Source of the DNA: Fibrella rubiginis
GTDB taxonomy: Bacteria; Bacteroidota; Bacteroidia; Cytophagales; Spirosomataceae
Reading direction: 5' to 3'
DNA: 64,000 nucleotides
Assembly (NCBI RefSeq): GCF_017353185.1
Contig: NZ_JAFMYV010000006.1
Location: 62,001-126,000, forward strand
Shown here: piece by piece, positions 7,793 through 15,986 of the stretch
Numbering within the stretch: the stretch's first letter is position 1
Layout of the letters: every line of letters starts with the position of its first letter
Position numbers and translations under genes: made by a program
Notes under the pieces: model-generated
What the model saw: the letters and a program-made list of their open reading frames with translations, nothing else
What the model was told of the DNA's origin: nothing
The model's database searches: none

Positions 7793-10264
7793 ATGTTCTC
7801 AACTCATCTAAAAATCAGCCTGCGAACGCTGGCAAAGAACAAGGTCTTTTCGGCCATCAACATCATCGGGCTGGCCGCGGGGCTGTCGTGCTGTATGCTC
7901 ATCTGCCTCTACATCTACGACGAACTGAGCTACGACACCCACCACCCCGACGTAGCGCAGCTTTACCAGGTCGGAACGGTGTTTGTGCAGCGTGGCGACG
8001 AAACCAAAACCGCCGCCACACCCTACCGCCTGGCCGACGCCCTGCAACAGGAATACCCCGAAATAGCCAGCACAACGCGGATCATTAATCTCTTCGGCGA
8101 CGACAAAACGTTGCTCCGGGCCAACTTACCCGGCAAGACAGCCGTCTTTTATGAGCAAAAAGGCTACCTCGCCGACCCAACGTTCTTCTCGTTTTTTCGC
8201 TACGATTTTGTGGAAGGAAACGGTCAGCAGGCCCTGACGAACCCCAACTCGGTGGTACTGTCGGAGACGATCGCACGGAAGCTATTCGGTGGTAAGCCAG
8301 CCTTGAACCAGACCGTCCATGTCGAGAGCAATACCAACGGCATTGGCGAGTACACTGTAACGGGCGTGTTCCGAACCGGCAACACCGAAGCGTCGGGCCG
8401 ACCCAGCCACATCGACGGGCAGTTTTTTCTGTCGTATGCCGGGGGTGGGCTGTCGCAGTACATCAATGGCACCACGGGTCTGGTTGGCAACAACATGTTT
8501 TTTACGTACCTGAAGCTGAAGCCCGGCACCGACGCCCGCAAGCTGGAAGCCAAGCTGCCTGCCTTTGTGGAGAAGTACATGCGCAAAGAACTCGCCGCCG
8601 CCGGGCGCGACAAACGGCAGTTTCTGACGGCCGTGCGTGACATCCACCTTCACACCGACCTGACGCACAACGTAACGCCCAACGGCAGCCTGACGTACCT
8701 GTACATACTGGGGAGCATCGCGCTTTTCACCCTGCTGATTGCCTGCATCAACTTCATGAACCTCAGCACGGCACAGTCGGGCAAGCGGGCGGCGGAAGTG
8801 GGCGTCCGAAAAGTGCTGGGAGCCGAACACACGGCGTTGGTGCGGCAGTTTCTGAGCGAGGCCCTGCTGTTTAGCGGGTTGGCGTTTGTGCTGGCCGTAG
8901 GGCTGGTAGTGGTGCTCGCTCCGGTGTTCGAGCAAGTGTCGGGCAAGACGTTGTCGTTCTCATGGGGGCAGCGGCTGGGCTTGCTGGGTACGTTCTTCGG
9001 CGTTAGTGTGCTCACGGGACTGGTGGCGGGCAGTTACCCGGCGTTCTACCTGTCGTCGTTTCGGCCCATCGCGGTGCTAAAGGGCGGTCCGGGGCAGCGG
9101 GGCGGGTCGTTGGCGGCGGTGTCGTTGCGGAAAGGGCTGGTCGTGTTTCAGTTCACGCTGTCGGTCGCGCTGATGATTGCTTCGGTGGTGATCGGGCAGC
9201 AGATGAGGTACCTACGCTCGGCGGATCTGGGTTTTGCTTCAGCGCAGCAGGTCGTCATTCCACTCCGTAGCGCACAGGCCAAAGCCAGCTTTCTGGCCCT
9301 GAAACAGGCGTTGCTCGGTTCAGCGCAGGTACGCTCGGTAGGGGCTTCAGCCTATTACCCCGGCATTTTCAATCCCGAAGACGCCTCTGTTTACGGAGAA
9401 GGGCAAGCAAAAACAACGGCTAAAATCATGAAGATCAACCGCGTCGATGCAGACTTCCTGCAAACGATGGCGATCAAACCCGTGGCGGGGCGGCTCTTCT
9501 CGATGGCCTTCATCAGCGATACGACCAATGGCATTATCATCAACGAGCAGGCGGCAAAAGCACTGGGGTATCCATCGGCTCAGGCTGCCATTGGCCGGCA
9601 AGCCTTAACGGACTGGGGGCCAAACGGGGCGCGACTTACCATCGTTGGCGTGGTAAAGAATTTTCACTTTGAAGACCTGCACCTGCCTATCACGCCGTTT
9701 GCGTTTCTGTTTAATCCGAAGGGCAACTACAACTATGCGGTGGTGAATCTGAAAGCGGGCGAACCGACCTCGGCCCTCGAAGCCCTCACCGCCGCCTGGG
9801 CGAAGCTGAACCCCGCCGAGCCGTTCGAGTATGGCTTCCTGGACACCGAATTCCAAAAGAACTACGAAGCCGAAAACCGCCTCTCGACACTCATAGGCTA
9901 TTTCACGTTCATCGCCATCTTGATTTCATGCCTCGGCCTGTTCGGTCTGGCGTCGTTCAATGTCGAGCAGCGCGTGAAGGAAATCGGTATCCGCAAGGTA
10001 CTCGGTGCCACTGCCGGCAACGTCGTGTTGCTGTTGAGCAAAGATTTCCTGAAACTGGTGCTGGTTGCCGTGGTGCTGGCTTCGCCGCTGGCTGGGTACG
10101 TGATGAACCGCTGGCTATCCGATTTTGCCTACCGCGTTACTGTGGAATGGTGGGTATTTGCCCTGGCGGGCATCCTGGCGGTGGGTATCGCACTCCTGAC
10201 GATCTCGTTTCAGAGCCTCAAAGCTGCCCTGATGAATCCGGTGAAGAGTCTGCGAAGCGAATAA
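7793..10264 (+). CDS. Orphan double-FtsX ABC permease 4
   Basis: An 823-residue permease, fourth of the operon, 12 nt behind its neighbour. TM1 carries IGLAAGLSCCMLICLYIYDELSYD. The first coupling motif is KRAAEVGVRKVLGAEH (about 330) and the second VKEIGIRKVLGATAGN (about 726). It is longer than most paralogs because of insertions in the first periplasmic core (about 120-230). It resembles the permeases at 15987, 23825 and 60032 more than its immediate neighbours, so the operon mixes subgroups and is not one simple tandem expansion. It ends MNPVKSLRSE. Confidence 0.9.
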   Translation: MFSTHLKISLRTLAKNKVFSAINIIGLAAGLSCCMLICLYIYDELSYDTHHPDVAQLYQVGTVFVQRGDETKTAATPYRLADALQQEYPEIASTTRIINLFGDDKTLLRANLPGKTAVFYEQKGYLADPTFFSFFRYDFVEGNGQQALTNPNSVVLSETIARKLFGGKPALNQTVHVESNTNGIGEYTVTGVFRTGNTEASGRPSHIDGQFFLSYAGGGLSQYINGTTGLVGNNMFFTYLKLKPGTDARKLEAKLPAFVEKYMRKELAAAGRDKRQFLTAVRDIHLHTDLTHNVTPNGSLTYLYILGSIALFTLLIACINFMNLSTAQSGKRAAEVGVRKVLGAEHTALVRQFLSEALLFSGLAFVLAVGLVVVLAPVFEQVSGKTLSFSWGQRLGLLGTFFGVSVLTGLVAGSYPAFYLSSFRPIAVLKGGPGQRGGSLAAVSLRKGLVVFQFTLSVALMIASVVIGQQMRYLRSADLGFASAQQVVIPLRSAQAKASFLALKQALLGSAQVRSVGASAYYPGIFNPEDASVYGEGQAKTTAKIMKINRVDADFLQTMAIKPVAGRLFSMAFISDTTNGIIINEQAAKALGYPSAQAAIGRQALTDWGPNGARLTIVGVVKNFHFEDLHLPITPFAFLFNPKGNYNYAVVNLKAGEPTSALEALTAAWAKLNPAEPFEYGFLDTEFQKNYEAENRLSTLIGYFTFIAILISCLGLFGLASFNVEQRVKEIGIRKVLGATAGNVVLLLSKDFLKLVLVAVVLASPLAGYVMNRWLSDFAYRVTVEWWVFALAGILAVGIALLTISFQSLKAALMNPVKSLRSE

Positions 10265-10276
10265 ACAACCAACGGT

Positions 10277-12688
10277 ATGCTCTCAAACTATTTTAAGATC
10301 GCCTGGCGAAATCTGCGGAAACAGCCAGGCTTTACGCTTATCAACATAATTGGCCTGGCGGCTGGGTTGGTTAGTTTCGCTTTCATAGCGCTATGGGTCA
10401 ATGATGAACTAAGCTACGACCGTTTTAACCAGCATTATGGTCGTGTTGTACGGTTGCTCAGGCTCGAAACAGCCGAAACCAGCGGCTTGCCTTCGGCACA
10501 GACGGGGGCTATAACCGCCCAGGTGTTTAAAGCCAAGTTTGCGGAGATCGAGCATACCGTTCGACTCAGAAAACACGCCGAGGAAATTGTGCACATGGGG
10601 CGCACGCAACGGCTGCAGCCCACTATTCTTCTGACGGAACCGTCGTTTTTCTCCGTCTTCAGCTACCGGCTGAGCAAAGGAGACCCTCAGACAGCGCTGC
10701 AACGACCATACACAATTGTCCTGACCGAATCAACGGCACGACTTTATTTTGGCGATACTGATCCGATGGGGAAAGTGCTGACGATCAGCATGTACGACAG
10801 TACGGGCCGGGGTGCCCAGTACACCGTAACGGGCGTTTGCCCCGATCCGCCCCGCAACGCGCATTTTACGTTTACCATGCTCGGCTCCATAGCCACCGCA
10901 GAAGCCGCCCACCCTGAGCTAATCGCCGCCGAGGGCTGGACCGAAACCAAGTTTTACACGTATTTCCTGCTCAGAGAGGGCGTTGATGCTGAAGCGTTTT
11001 CTGCCAAAGTAGCCCGGTTCCAGCCCGACGTATCGAACAGGTCAGCCAACGCGGAGCGGGTTGCGCAGCGGTTCATCACGCAGCCACTGGCCGACATCCA
11101 CCTACGATCTGGGGCCGACAATGAACTGGCACCAACCGGCGACGTGAAGCAGGTCTATATTTTCGCGACCATCGGGCTGTTTATCCTGCTGCTGGCCGGT
11201 ATCAACTACACCAATCTGGCAACGGCCCGTGCGGCAGACCGGGCCAGGGAAGTAGGCGTAAAAAAAGTAATGGGCGCAACGTTGCCGGAACTGATGACGC
11301 AATACCTGACCGAGTCGGTGCTGCTAACGTTGGTCGGGCTGGTGCTTGCTGGCGGGCTGGCCTTTTTACTCCAACCCACCTTTACGGCGCTGACCAACAA
11401 GCCTTTATCCGTGTTTTCATCGCCGCTTCTGCTGTTGTTTTTATTGGTCGTTGCCGTGGCGTTGGGCCTACTTTCCGGGTTATATCCCGCGTTGGTGTTG
11501 GCTTCTTTTAAGCCGATTCGCGTACTGAGCGGCACGTTCAAGGTCAGCACGGCGGGTAATTGGTCGAGGCAATCATTGGTTGTGGTGCAGTTTGTGGTCA
11601 GTTTGCTGCTCATCATCAGCGTCCTTGTCATTCACGCGCAGATGGCGTTTGTGCAACACAAAGACCTCGGCTACGCGAAAGATGCCCTGCTGTTTGTGCG
11701 CGTCAACGGTAGCGCCGATGTGATCAACGGATACGCAGCCTTCAGACATGACATCACGGGCAGTCCACTGGTAAACGGGGTTGCTACCTCAAACTCGATG
11801 ATCGTGAATGGGTTAGACGTGGAGGATGCCCAAACCACCGATGCCCAGGGCAAGCCAATTACGATCAGGGCCGCCCGCCTTCAGATAGATACTGCGTATT
11901 TGAGCGTGTATGGCGTGAGGCTGCTGGCGGGTCAGGACGTCGGGAACACCACCGGTAGCGACAGGCAGCGTATTCTGCTGAACGAACAGGCCGTAAAGCA
12001 ATGCGGTTGGCCCAATGCCTACGCTGCGCTTGGAAAGCCGTTCACCTTAGACGGGCGACCCGGAACCGTGGTGGGCGTGGTACGCGATTTTCACTATAAT
12101 TCATTGCAGCACGCGATTGAACCCCTGGCGATTTCGCCCAACGCTGGTTATTTCTCCCGAATCTCAATCAGAGTCGATCCCCGGCAGATCAGCCAGAGTG
12201 TTGCTTTTCTGAAAGCGAAATGGGCGAGCCATTTCCCCGACGCGCTCTTCGATTACGGCTTTGTAGACAGCGCATTTGACGCGCAATACCAGTCCGAAAC
12301 ACGTTTTGCCACTGTCGTTAACTACTTCTCGCTGTTAGCCTCATTGATTGCCTGCCTGGGTCTATACGGCCTGATTGCCTACGCTACGGTGCAGCGGAGG
12401 AAAGAAATTGGTGTTCGTAAAGTACTGGGAGCCAGCGTCGCCAGCGTCGTTGGTTTGCTTTCCAAAGACTTCTTAAAACTGGTGTTCATCGCCATCGTGC
12501 TGGCTAGTCCTGTTGCTTGGTACGCGATGAACCGCTGGCTGGAAAGCTTCGCCTACCGCATCGCCATCGGCTGGTGGGTATTCGTCCTGGCGGGTCTGCT
12601 GGCGGTGGGAGTGGCATTGCTGACCGTCAGCTTCCAGGCCATAAAAGCCGCCCTGATGAATCCCGTCAAGAGCCTGCGGAGTGAATAA
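10277..12688 (+). CDS. Orphan double-FtsX ABC permease 5
   Basis: An 803-residue permease joined to the gene before by the same 12-nt spacer seen between permeases 3 and 4. It departs from the group in TM2 (GINYTNLATARA instead of CINFMNLSTARS) and in the first coupling motif DRAREVGVKKVMGATL (about 321, VKK for IRK/VRK). The second motif, RKEIGVRKVLGAS (about 707), and the tail MNPVKSLRSE are standard. Both periplasmic cores are clearly diverged from the other operon members. Topology is the usual eight TMs. It probably acts with the same unknown ATPase, because the cytoplasmic loops are the conserved part. Confidence 0.9.
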   Translation: MLSNYFKIAWRNLRKQPGFTLINIIGLAAGLVSFAFIALWVNDELSYDRFNQHYGRVVRLLRLETAETSGLPSAQTGAITAQVFKAKFAEIEHTVRLRKHAEEIVHMGRTQRLQPTILLTEPSFFSVFSYRLSKGDPQTALQRPYTIVLTESTARLYFGDTDPMGKVLTISMYDSTGRGAQYTVTGVCPDPPRNAHFTFTMLGSIATAEAAHPELIAAEGWTETKFYTYFLLREGVDAEAFSAKVARFQPDVSNRSANAERVAQRFITQPLADIHLRSGADNELAPTGDVKQVYIFATIGLFILLLAGINYTNLATARAADRAREVGVKKVMGATLPELMTQYLTESVLLTLVGLVLAGGLAFLLQPTFTALTNKPLSVFSSPLLLLFLLVVAVALGLLSGLYPALVLASFKPIRVLSGTFKVSTAGNWSRQSLVVVQFVVSLLLIISVLVIHAQMAFVQHKDLGYAKDALLFVRVNGSADVINGYAAFRHDITGSPLVNGVATSNSMIVNGLDVEDAQTTDAQGKPITIRAARLQIDTAYLSVYGVRLLAGQDVGNTTGSDRQRILLNEQAVKQCGWPNAYAALGKPFTLDGRPGTVVGVVRDFHYNSLQHAIEPLAISPNAGYFSRISIRVDPRQISQSVAFLKAKWASHFPDALFDYGFVDSAFDAQYQSETRFATVVNYFSLLASLIACLGLYGLIAYATVQRRKEIGVRKVLGASVASVVGLLSKDFLKLVFIAIVLASPVAWYAMNRWLESFAYRIAIGWWVFVLAGLLAVGVALLTVSFQAIKAALMNPVKSLRSE

Positions 12689-12706
12689 CCCATAACTTTT
12701 TCGTCT

Positions 12707-13345
12707 ATGAAAACCATCCTATTCACCTTTGCCTGGCTTGTATCATTCGCTATCCAAGCCCAGGACACTAAATACAGTCCCTCGCAGGAATTACGCGGTA
12801 GCGGACAACTGGTGCAGGAAACCAAACCAGTTGCGCCTTTCACCGAAATCCAGACGGAACAGTTTCCCGCCAACATAGCCGTCGAGGTGGGCGGCAGTGA
12901 ATCATCCGTAGACATCAGCCTTGACGACAACCTCCGCCCATTCCTGCGGATCGACCAGCAAGACGGCATTCTGAAACTATCGTTTGCTGAACCATCAGGC
13001 AAATCGTTCTGGATCAGCAAGTCAACCATCCGTGTCACCATCCGAACGCGTCGGCTTACCGGATTCAAACACGGCTCTAACAACGACGTGCTGGTGCGGG
13101 GCTTGAGCGGGGATCGGTTCGACCTGGTCAATGAAGCCAATGGCAACGTAACGCTGCGCGGCAAAGTCAACACCATCAACGTGGTGAGCGCCGCCAACGG
13201 CAACCTGCGGGCCGACGAACTGCTAACGCAAACGGCCAATGTGGTGTCAAGGGCCAACGCCACGCTTCGCATCAACGCACAAGTCGTCAATGAAGTCAAC
13301 TCAGGGCAGGGGCAGGTAATCAATGTCACCAAACGTACTAAATAA
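12707..13345 (+). CDS. DUF2807 / head-GIN domain exported protein
   Basis: A 212-residue exported protein with a signal peptide (about 1-18, ending IQAQD) followed by a DUF2807-type beta-solenoid with the usual sequence of short strands: a segment on targeting to a tissue-like patch (FTEIQTEQFPANIAVEVG), then repeated GLSGDRFDLVNEANGNVTLRG-like turns rich in Asn and Gly, and SAANGNLRADEL. Proteins of this family are predicted surface or periplasmic beta-solenoids of unknown activity. It lies 18 nt after permease 5 and 9 nt before permease 6, so it is co-transcribed with them. A second copy sits at 46187, also beside a permease, and both mature proteins begin with YxxxxELRGSG. Confidence 0.85.
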   Translation: MKTILFTFAWLVSFAIQAQDTKYSPSQELRGSGQLVQETKPVAPFTEIQTEQFPANIAVEVGGSESSVDISLDDNLRPFLRIDQQDGILKLSFAEPSGKSFWISKSTIRVTIRTRRLTGFKHGSNNDVLVRGLSGDRFDLVNEANGNVTLRGKVNTINVVSAANGNLRADELLTQTANVVSRANATLRINAQVVNEVNSGQGQVINVTKRTK

Positions 13346-13354
13346 GTTTTCGTC

Positions 13355-15757
13355 ATGTTCAGAAACTACCTCAAAATTGCCTGGCGGAATCTGGTCCGTA
13401 ACAAGGTGTATTCAGCCATTAATATCGGCGGGTTGGCCGTGGGTATGGCCGTGGCTATGCTCATCGGGTTGTGGGTTTGGGACGAGTTGTCGTTTAACAA
13501 ACATCACCGGAATTACGACCGGATTGCGCAGGTTAGGGAGCTTGGTATCTCGAAAGATGGAAGACGCTATTCAAACACATCACTGCCTTACCCACTGGCG
13601 GCTGAATTGAAAAACAACTATCAACGCTTCTTTAAACACATTCTGATTGCCAACGACCCGTATGAGTACATCCTCACTACCGGCGAGATGAAGCTGACTC
13701 AGAAAGGTCAGTTTATTGAAGCGGGCGCGCCTGAAATGCTCACCTTGACGATGCTCAAAGGAACATGGGCCGGACTGGCAGACCCACACTCGATTTTGCT
13801 TTCTGCATCGGCAGCCACGGCCTTGTTTGGCAACGAAGACCCAATGGGCAAACCCGTCAACATCAACGCGGATATGGTAGCTAACGTGACGGGCGTTTAT
13901 CTGGACTTACCCCAGAACTCGGAGTTTCACCCGATAAAATTCTTTGCTCCGTTCAACTTGTGGACGTCGGCAAATCCCTGGGTTAAAGAGCAGCAGTGGA
14001 ATAACTGGTTTCTTTCCATATATGCTCAGGTTCAGCCGAATACGAACTTCGATCAGATTTCCGCCATCATCAAAAATAGTGAGATCAACCAGATCAAAAA
14101 CCTGGCAGACGGGCAGGAACAGCTAGCCCGGCAACCGCAAATAGCCCTGCTGCCGATGAGTCGCTGGCATCTGTACGGTAGTTATTATGTAGATGACAAT
14201 GGGCCGGTACAACTGGTCTGGCTAATTGGTCTGATTGGCGCATTCGTATTGCTGTTAGCGTGCATCAATTTTATGAATCTGAGCACGGCCCGGTCGGTGA
14301 AGCGGGCAAAAGAAGTAGGTATTCGTAAAGCCGTCGGTTCGTTGCGCGGGCAATTGGTGAGTCAATTTTTCAGTGAATCCTTTTTGGTTGTTTTACTGGC
14401 TTTTGTGTTGTCCTTGTTGCTGGTCGGTGGTTCGTTGCCGTGGTTTAATGACATTGCCGACAAACAACTCACTATTCCCTGGACGACCTCTCTCTTCTGG
14501 CTCACGTGCCTTCTGTTTGTGCTGGCAACAGGGTTTGCAGCGGGCAGTTACCCGGCGCTTTATCTCTCTTCGTTTCAACCAGTCAAGGTTCTCAAAGGAG
14601 TCGTCATACCGGGGCGTTTTGCGGCCGTTCCCCGAAAGCTTTTGATTGTGTTGCAGTTCACTGTTTCGGTAACGTTGGTCATTGGTACCCTTCTTGTTTA
14701 CCGGCAGATTCAACACGCTAAAAACCGGCCAATCGGATATGACAAAGCAGGCCTGTTGATGGTCGAGAAGAAAACGGCTGATTTCAACGGCAAGCAAGAG
14801 CTACTCCGAAGTGAGTTGAAAAATACGGGCATGGTTGTCGAGGTAGCTGAATCGAGGAGTTCGCCGACTGGCATTACGATGTGGAACGGCGGTTTTTCAC
14901 AAAAAGGTACTGCTTTCGACTGTCCGAATGGGTGCGGCACCCTGCCCGTTAGCCCCGAATACGGCCAAACGGTGGGCTGGCAATTTGTGGAGGGCCGGGA
15001 CTTCAGTAAAGCCCTGGCAACTGATTCATCGGGGTTTATAATAAACGAATCATTTGCCAAACTGCTTGGGCTAAAAACACCCGTCGGTAGGCGGGTTACG
15101 TGGAGTCCGGGGCATCGCCCGCCAAAAACATACACCGTTTTGGGTGTTGTAAAAGACATGGTTGCTCTGTCGCCCTACACACCAACCATCCCGACTGTCT
15201 TCTTTTTAGAAGATAATTACAGTTGGATTAACATCCGGCTCAATCCGGCCATCAGTGCCAGCGAAGCGTTACCCAAAATTGAAGCTGTCTTCAAAAAACT
15301 GATCCCGACGGCTCCCTTCGACTACAAATTTGCTGACCAGGAATATGCCGCCAAATTCGCAGCAGAGGAACGTATTGGTACCCTGGCCCTGGTCTTCACT
15401 ATCCTCGCCATTTTCATTTCCTGTCTGGGCGTATTCGGGCTGGCTTCATTCATGGCCGAGGCCCGCACCAAAGAAATCGGCGTGCGCAAAGTGCTGGGGG
15501 CCAGTGTACTGAACCTGTGGGGATTGCTCTCCCAAGACTTTGTGGTGCTGGTCGGGATTGCGGTTGGAATCGCCACGCCCATTGCCTACTACTTTCTGAA
15601 TAGCTGGCTCCAGAAGTACGACTACCGCACCGAACTGTCGTGGTGGATTTTTGCCGTGTCGGGCGCGGGCGCACTAGCCATCACGTTGTTAACAGTTTCC
15701 TTCCAAAGCATCAAAGCCGCCCTGATGAACCCCGTGAAATCATTGCGCAGTGAATAA
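13355..15757 (+). CDS. Orphan double-FtsX ABC permease 6
   Basis: An 800-residue permease closing the first operon. TM1 carries GGLAVGMAVAMLIGLWVWDE; the first coupling motif is KRAKEVGIRKAVGS (about 317), the second TKEIGVRKVLGAS (about 703). Its second periplasmic core has the insert KGTAFDCPNGCGTL (about 525) with two Cys, absent in its closest paralogs at 2949, 43789 and 53991, which could form a disulfide. TM7 follows LLSQDFVVLVG. It starts 9 nt after the DUF2807 gene. No terminator directly follows the stop; the hairpin of cassette B, 120 bp on, is the likely end of this 15.6-kb transcript. Confidence 0.9.
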   Translation: MFRNYLKIAWRNLVRNKVYSAINIGGLAVGMAVAMLIGLWVWDELSFNKHHRNYDRIAQVRELGISKDGRRYSNTSLPYPLAAELKNNYQRFFKHILIANDPYEYILTTGEMKLTQKGQFIEAGAPEMLTLTMLKGTWAGLADPHSILLSASAATALFGNEDPMGKPVNINADMVANVTGVYLDLPQNSEFHPIKFFAPFNLWTSANPWVKEQQWNNWFLSIYAQVQPNTNFDQISAIIKNSEINQIKNLADGQEQLARQPQIALLPMSRWHLYGSYYVDDNGPVQLVWLIGLIGAFVLLLACINFMNLSTARSVKRAKEVGIRKAVGSLRGQLVSQFFSESFLVVLLAFVLSLLLVGGSLPWFNDIADKQLTIPWTTSLFWLTCLLFVLATGFAAGSYPALYLSSFQPVKVLKGVVIPGRFAAVPRKLLIVLQFTVSVTLVIGTLLVYRQIQHAKNRPIGYDKAGLLMVEKKTADFNGKQELLRSELKNTGMVVEVAESRSSPTGITMWNGGFSQKGTAFDCPNGCGTLPVSPEYGQTVGWQFVEGRDFSKALATDSSGFIINESFAKLLGLKTPVGRRVTWSPGHRPPKTYTVLGVVKDMVALSPYTPTIPTVFFLEDNYSWINIRLNPAISASEALPKIEAVFKKLIPTAPFDYKFADQEYAAKFAAEERIGTLALVFTILAIFISCLGVFGLASFMAEARTKEIGVRKVLGASVLNLWGLLSQDFVVLVGIAVGIATPIAYYFLNSWLQKYDYRTELSWWIFAVSGAGALAITLLTVSFQSIKAALMNPVKSLRSE

Positions 15758-15850
15758 ACGCGTTGAGTGAGGCGGTTGCTGAAGACTCCGCTCAACGCAG
15801 GCAAGCCCTAGAACAGACACCCAAACCAATCGTATTGCTGTTTCACAAAC

Positions 15851-15943
15851 GGACGCGTGATTGTCCGAAACTGGACAGTGCCAAAAGCAAAAACCCAGTT
15901 TCTGAACTAGAAACTGGGTTTTTGCTTTTGGCATGTACCTTGT
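15851..15943 (+). promoter_or_regulatory. sigma54-like cassette B
   Basis: Half-sites GGACG (15851-15855), TGTCC (15862-15866) and GGACA (15873-15877) are each spaced by 6 bases. The -24/-12 element is TTGGCATG-N4-TTGT at 15928-15943, GG at 15930. Site-to-GG distance is 53 bp. The permease start is 44 nt downstream of the -12 box. The stretch from the -24 box to near the start is almost identical to cassette D. Confidence 0.75.
15881..15931 (+). terminator. 23-bp perfect hairpin inside cassette B
   Basis: Perfect arms at 15881-15903 and 15909-15931 around a 5-nt loop. The top is TTTCT/AGAAA. The lower stem runs into the -24 box, so the GG of the promoter is base-paired in the hairpin. It is a plausible terminator for the upstream operon. 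Confidence 0.7.
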
Positions 15944-15986
15944 ATAACCTACTACCAACCAGCAATGGTGTCAAACTCAACCGGTC

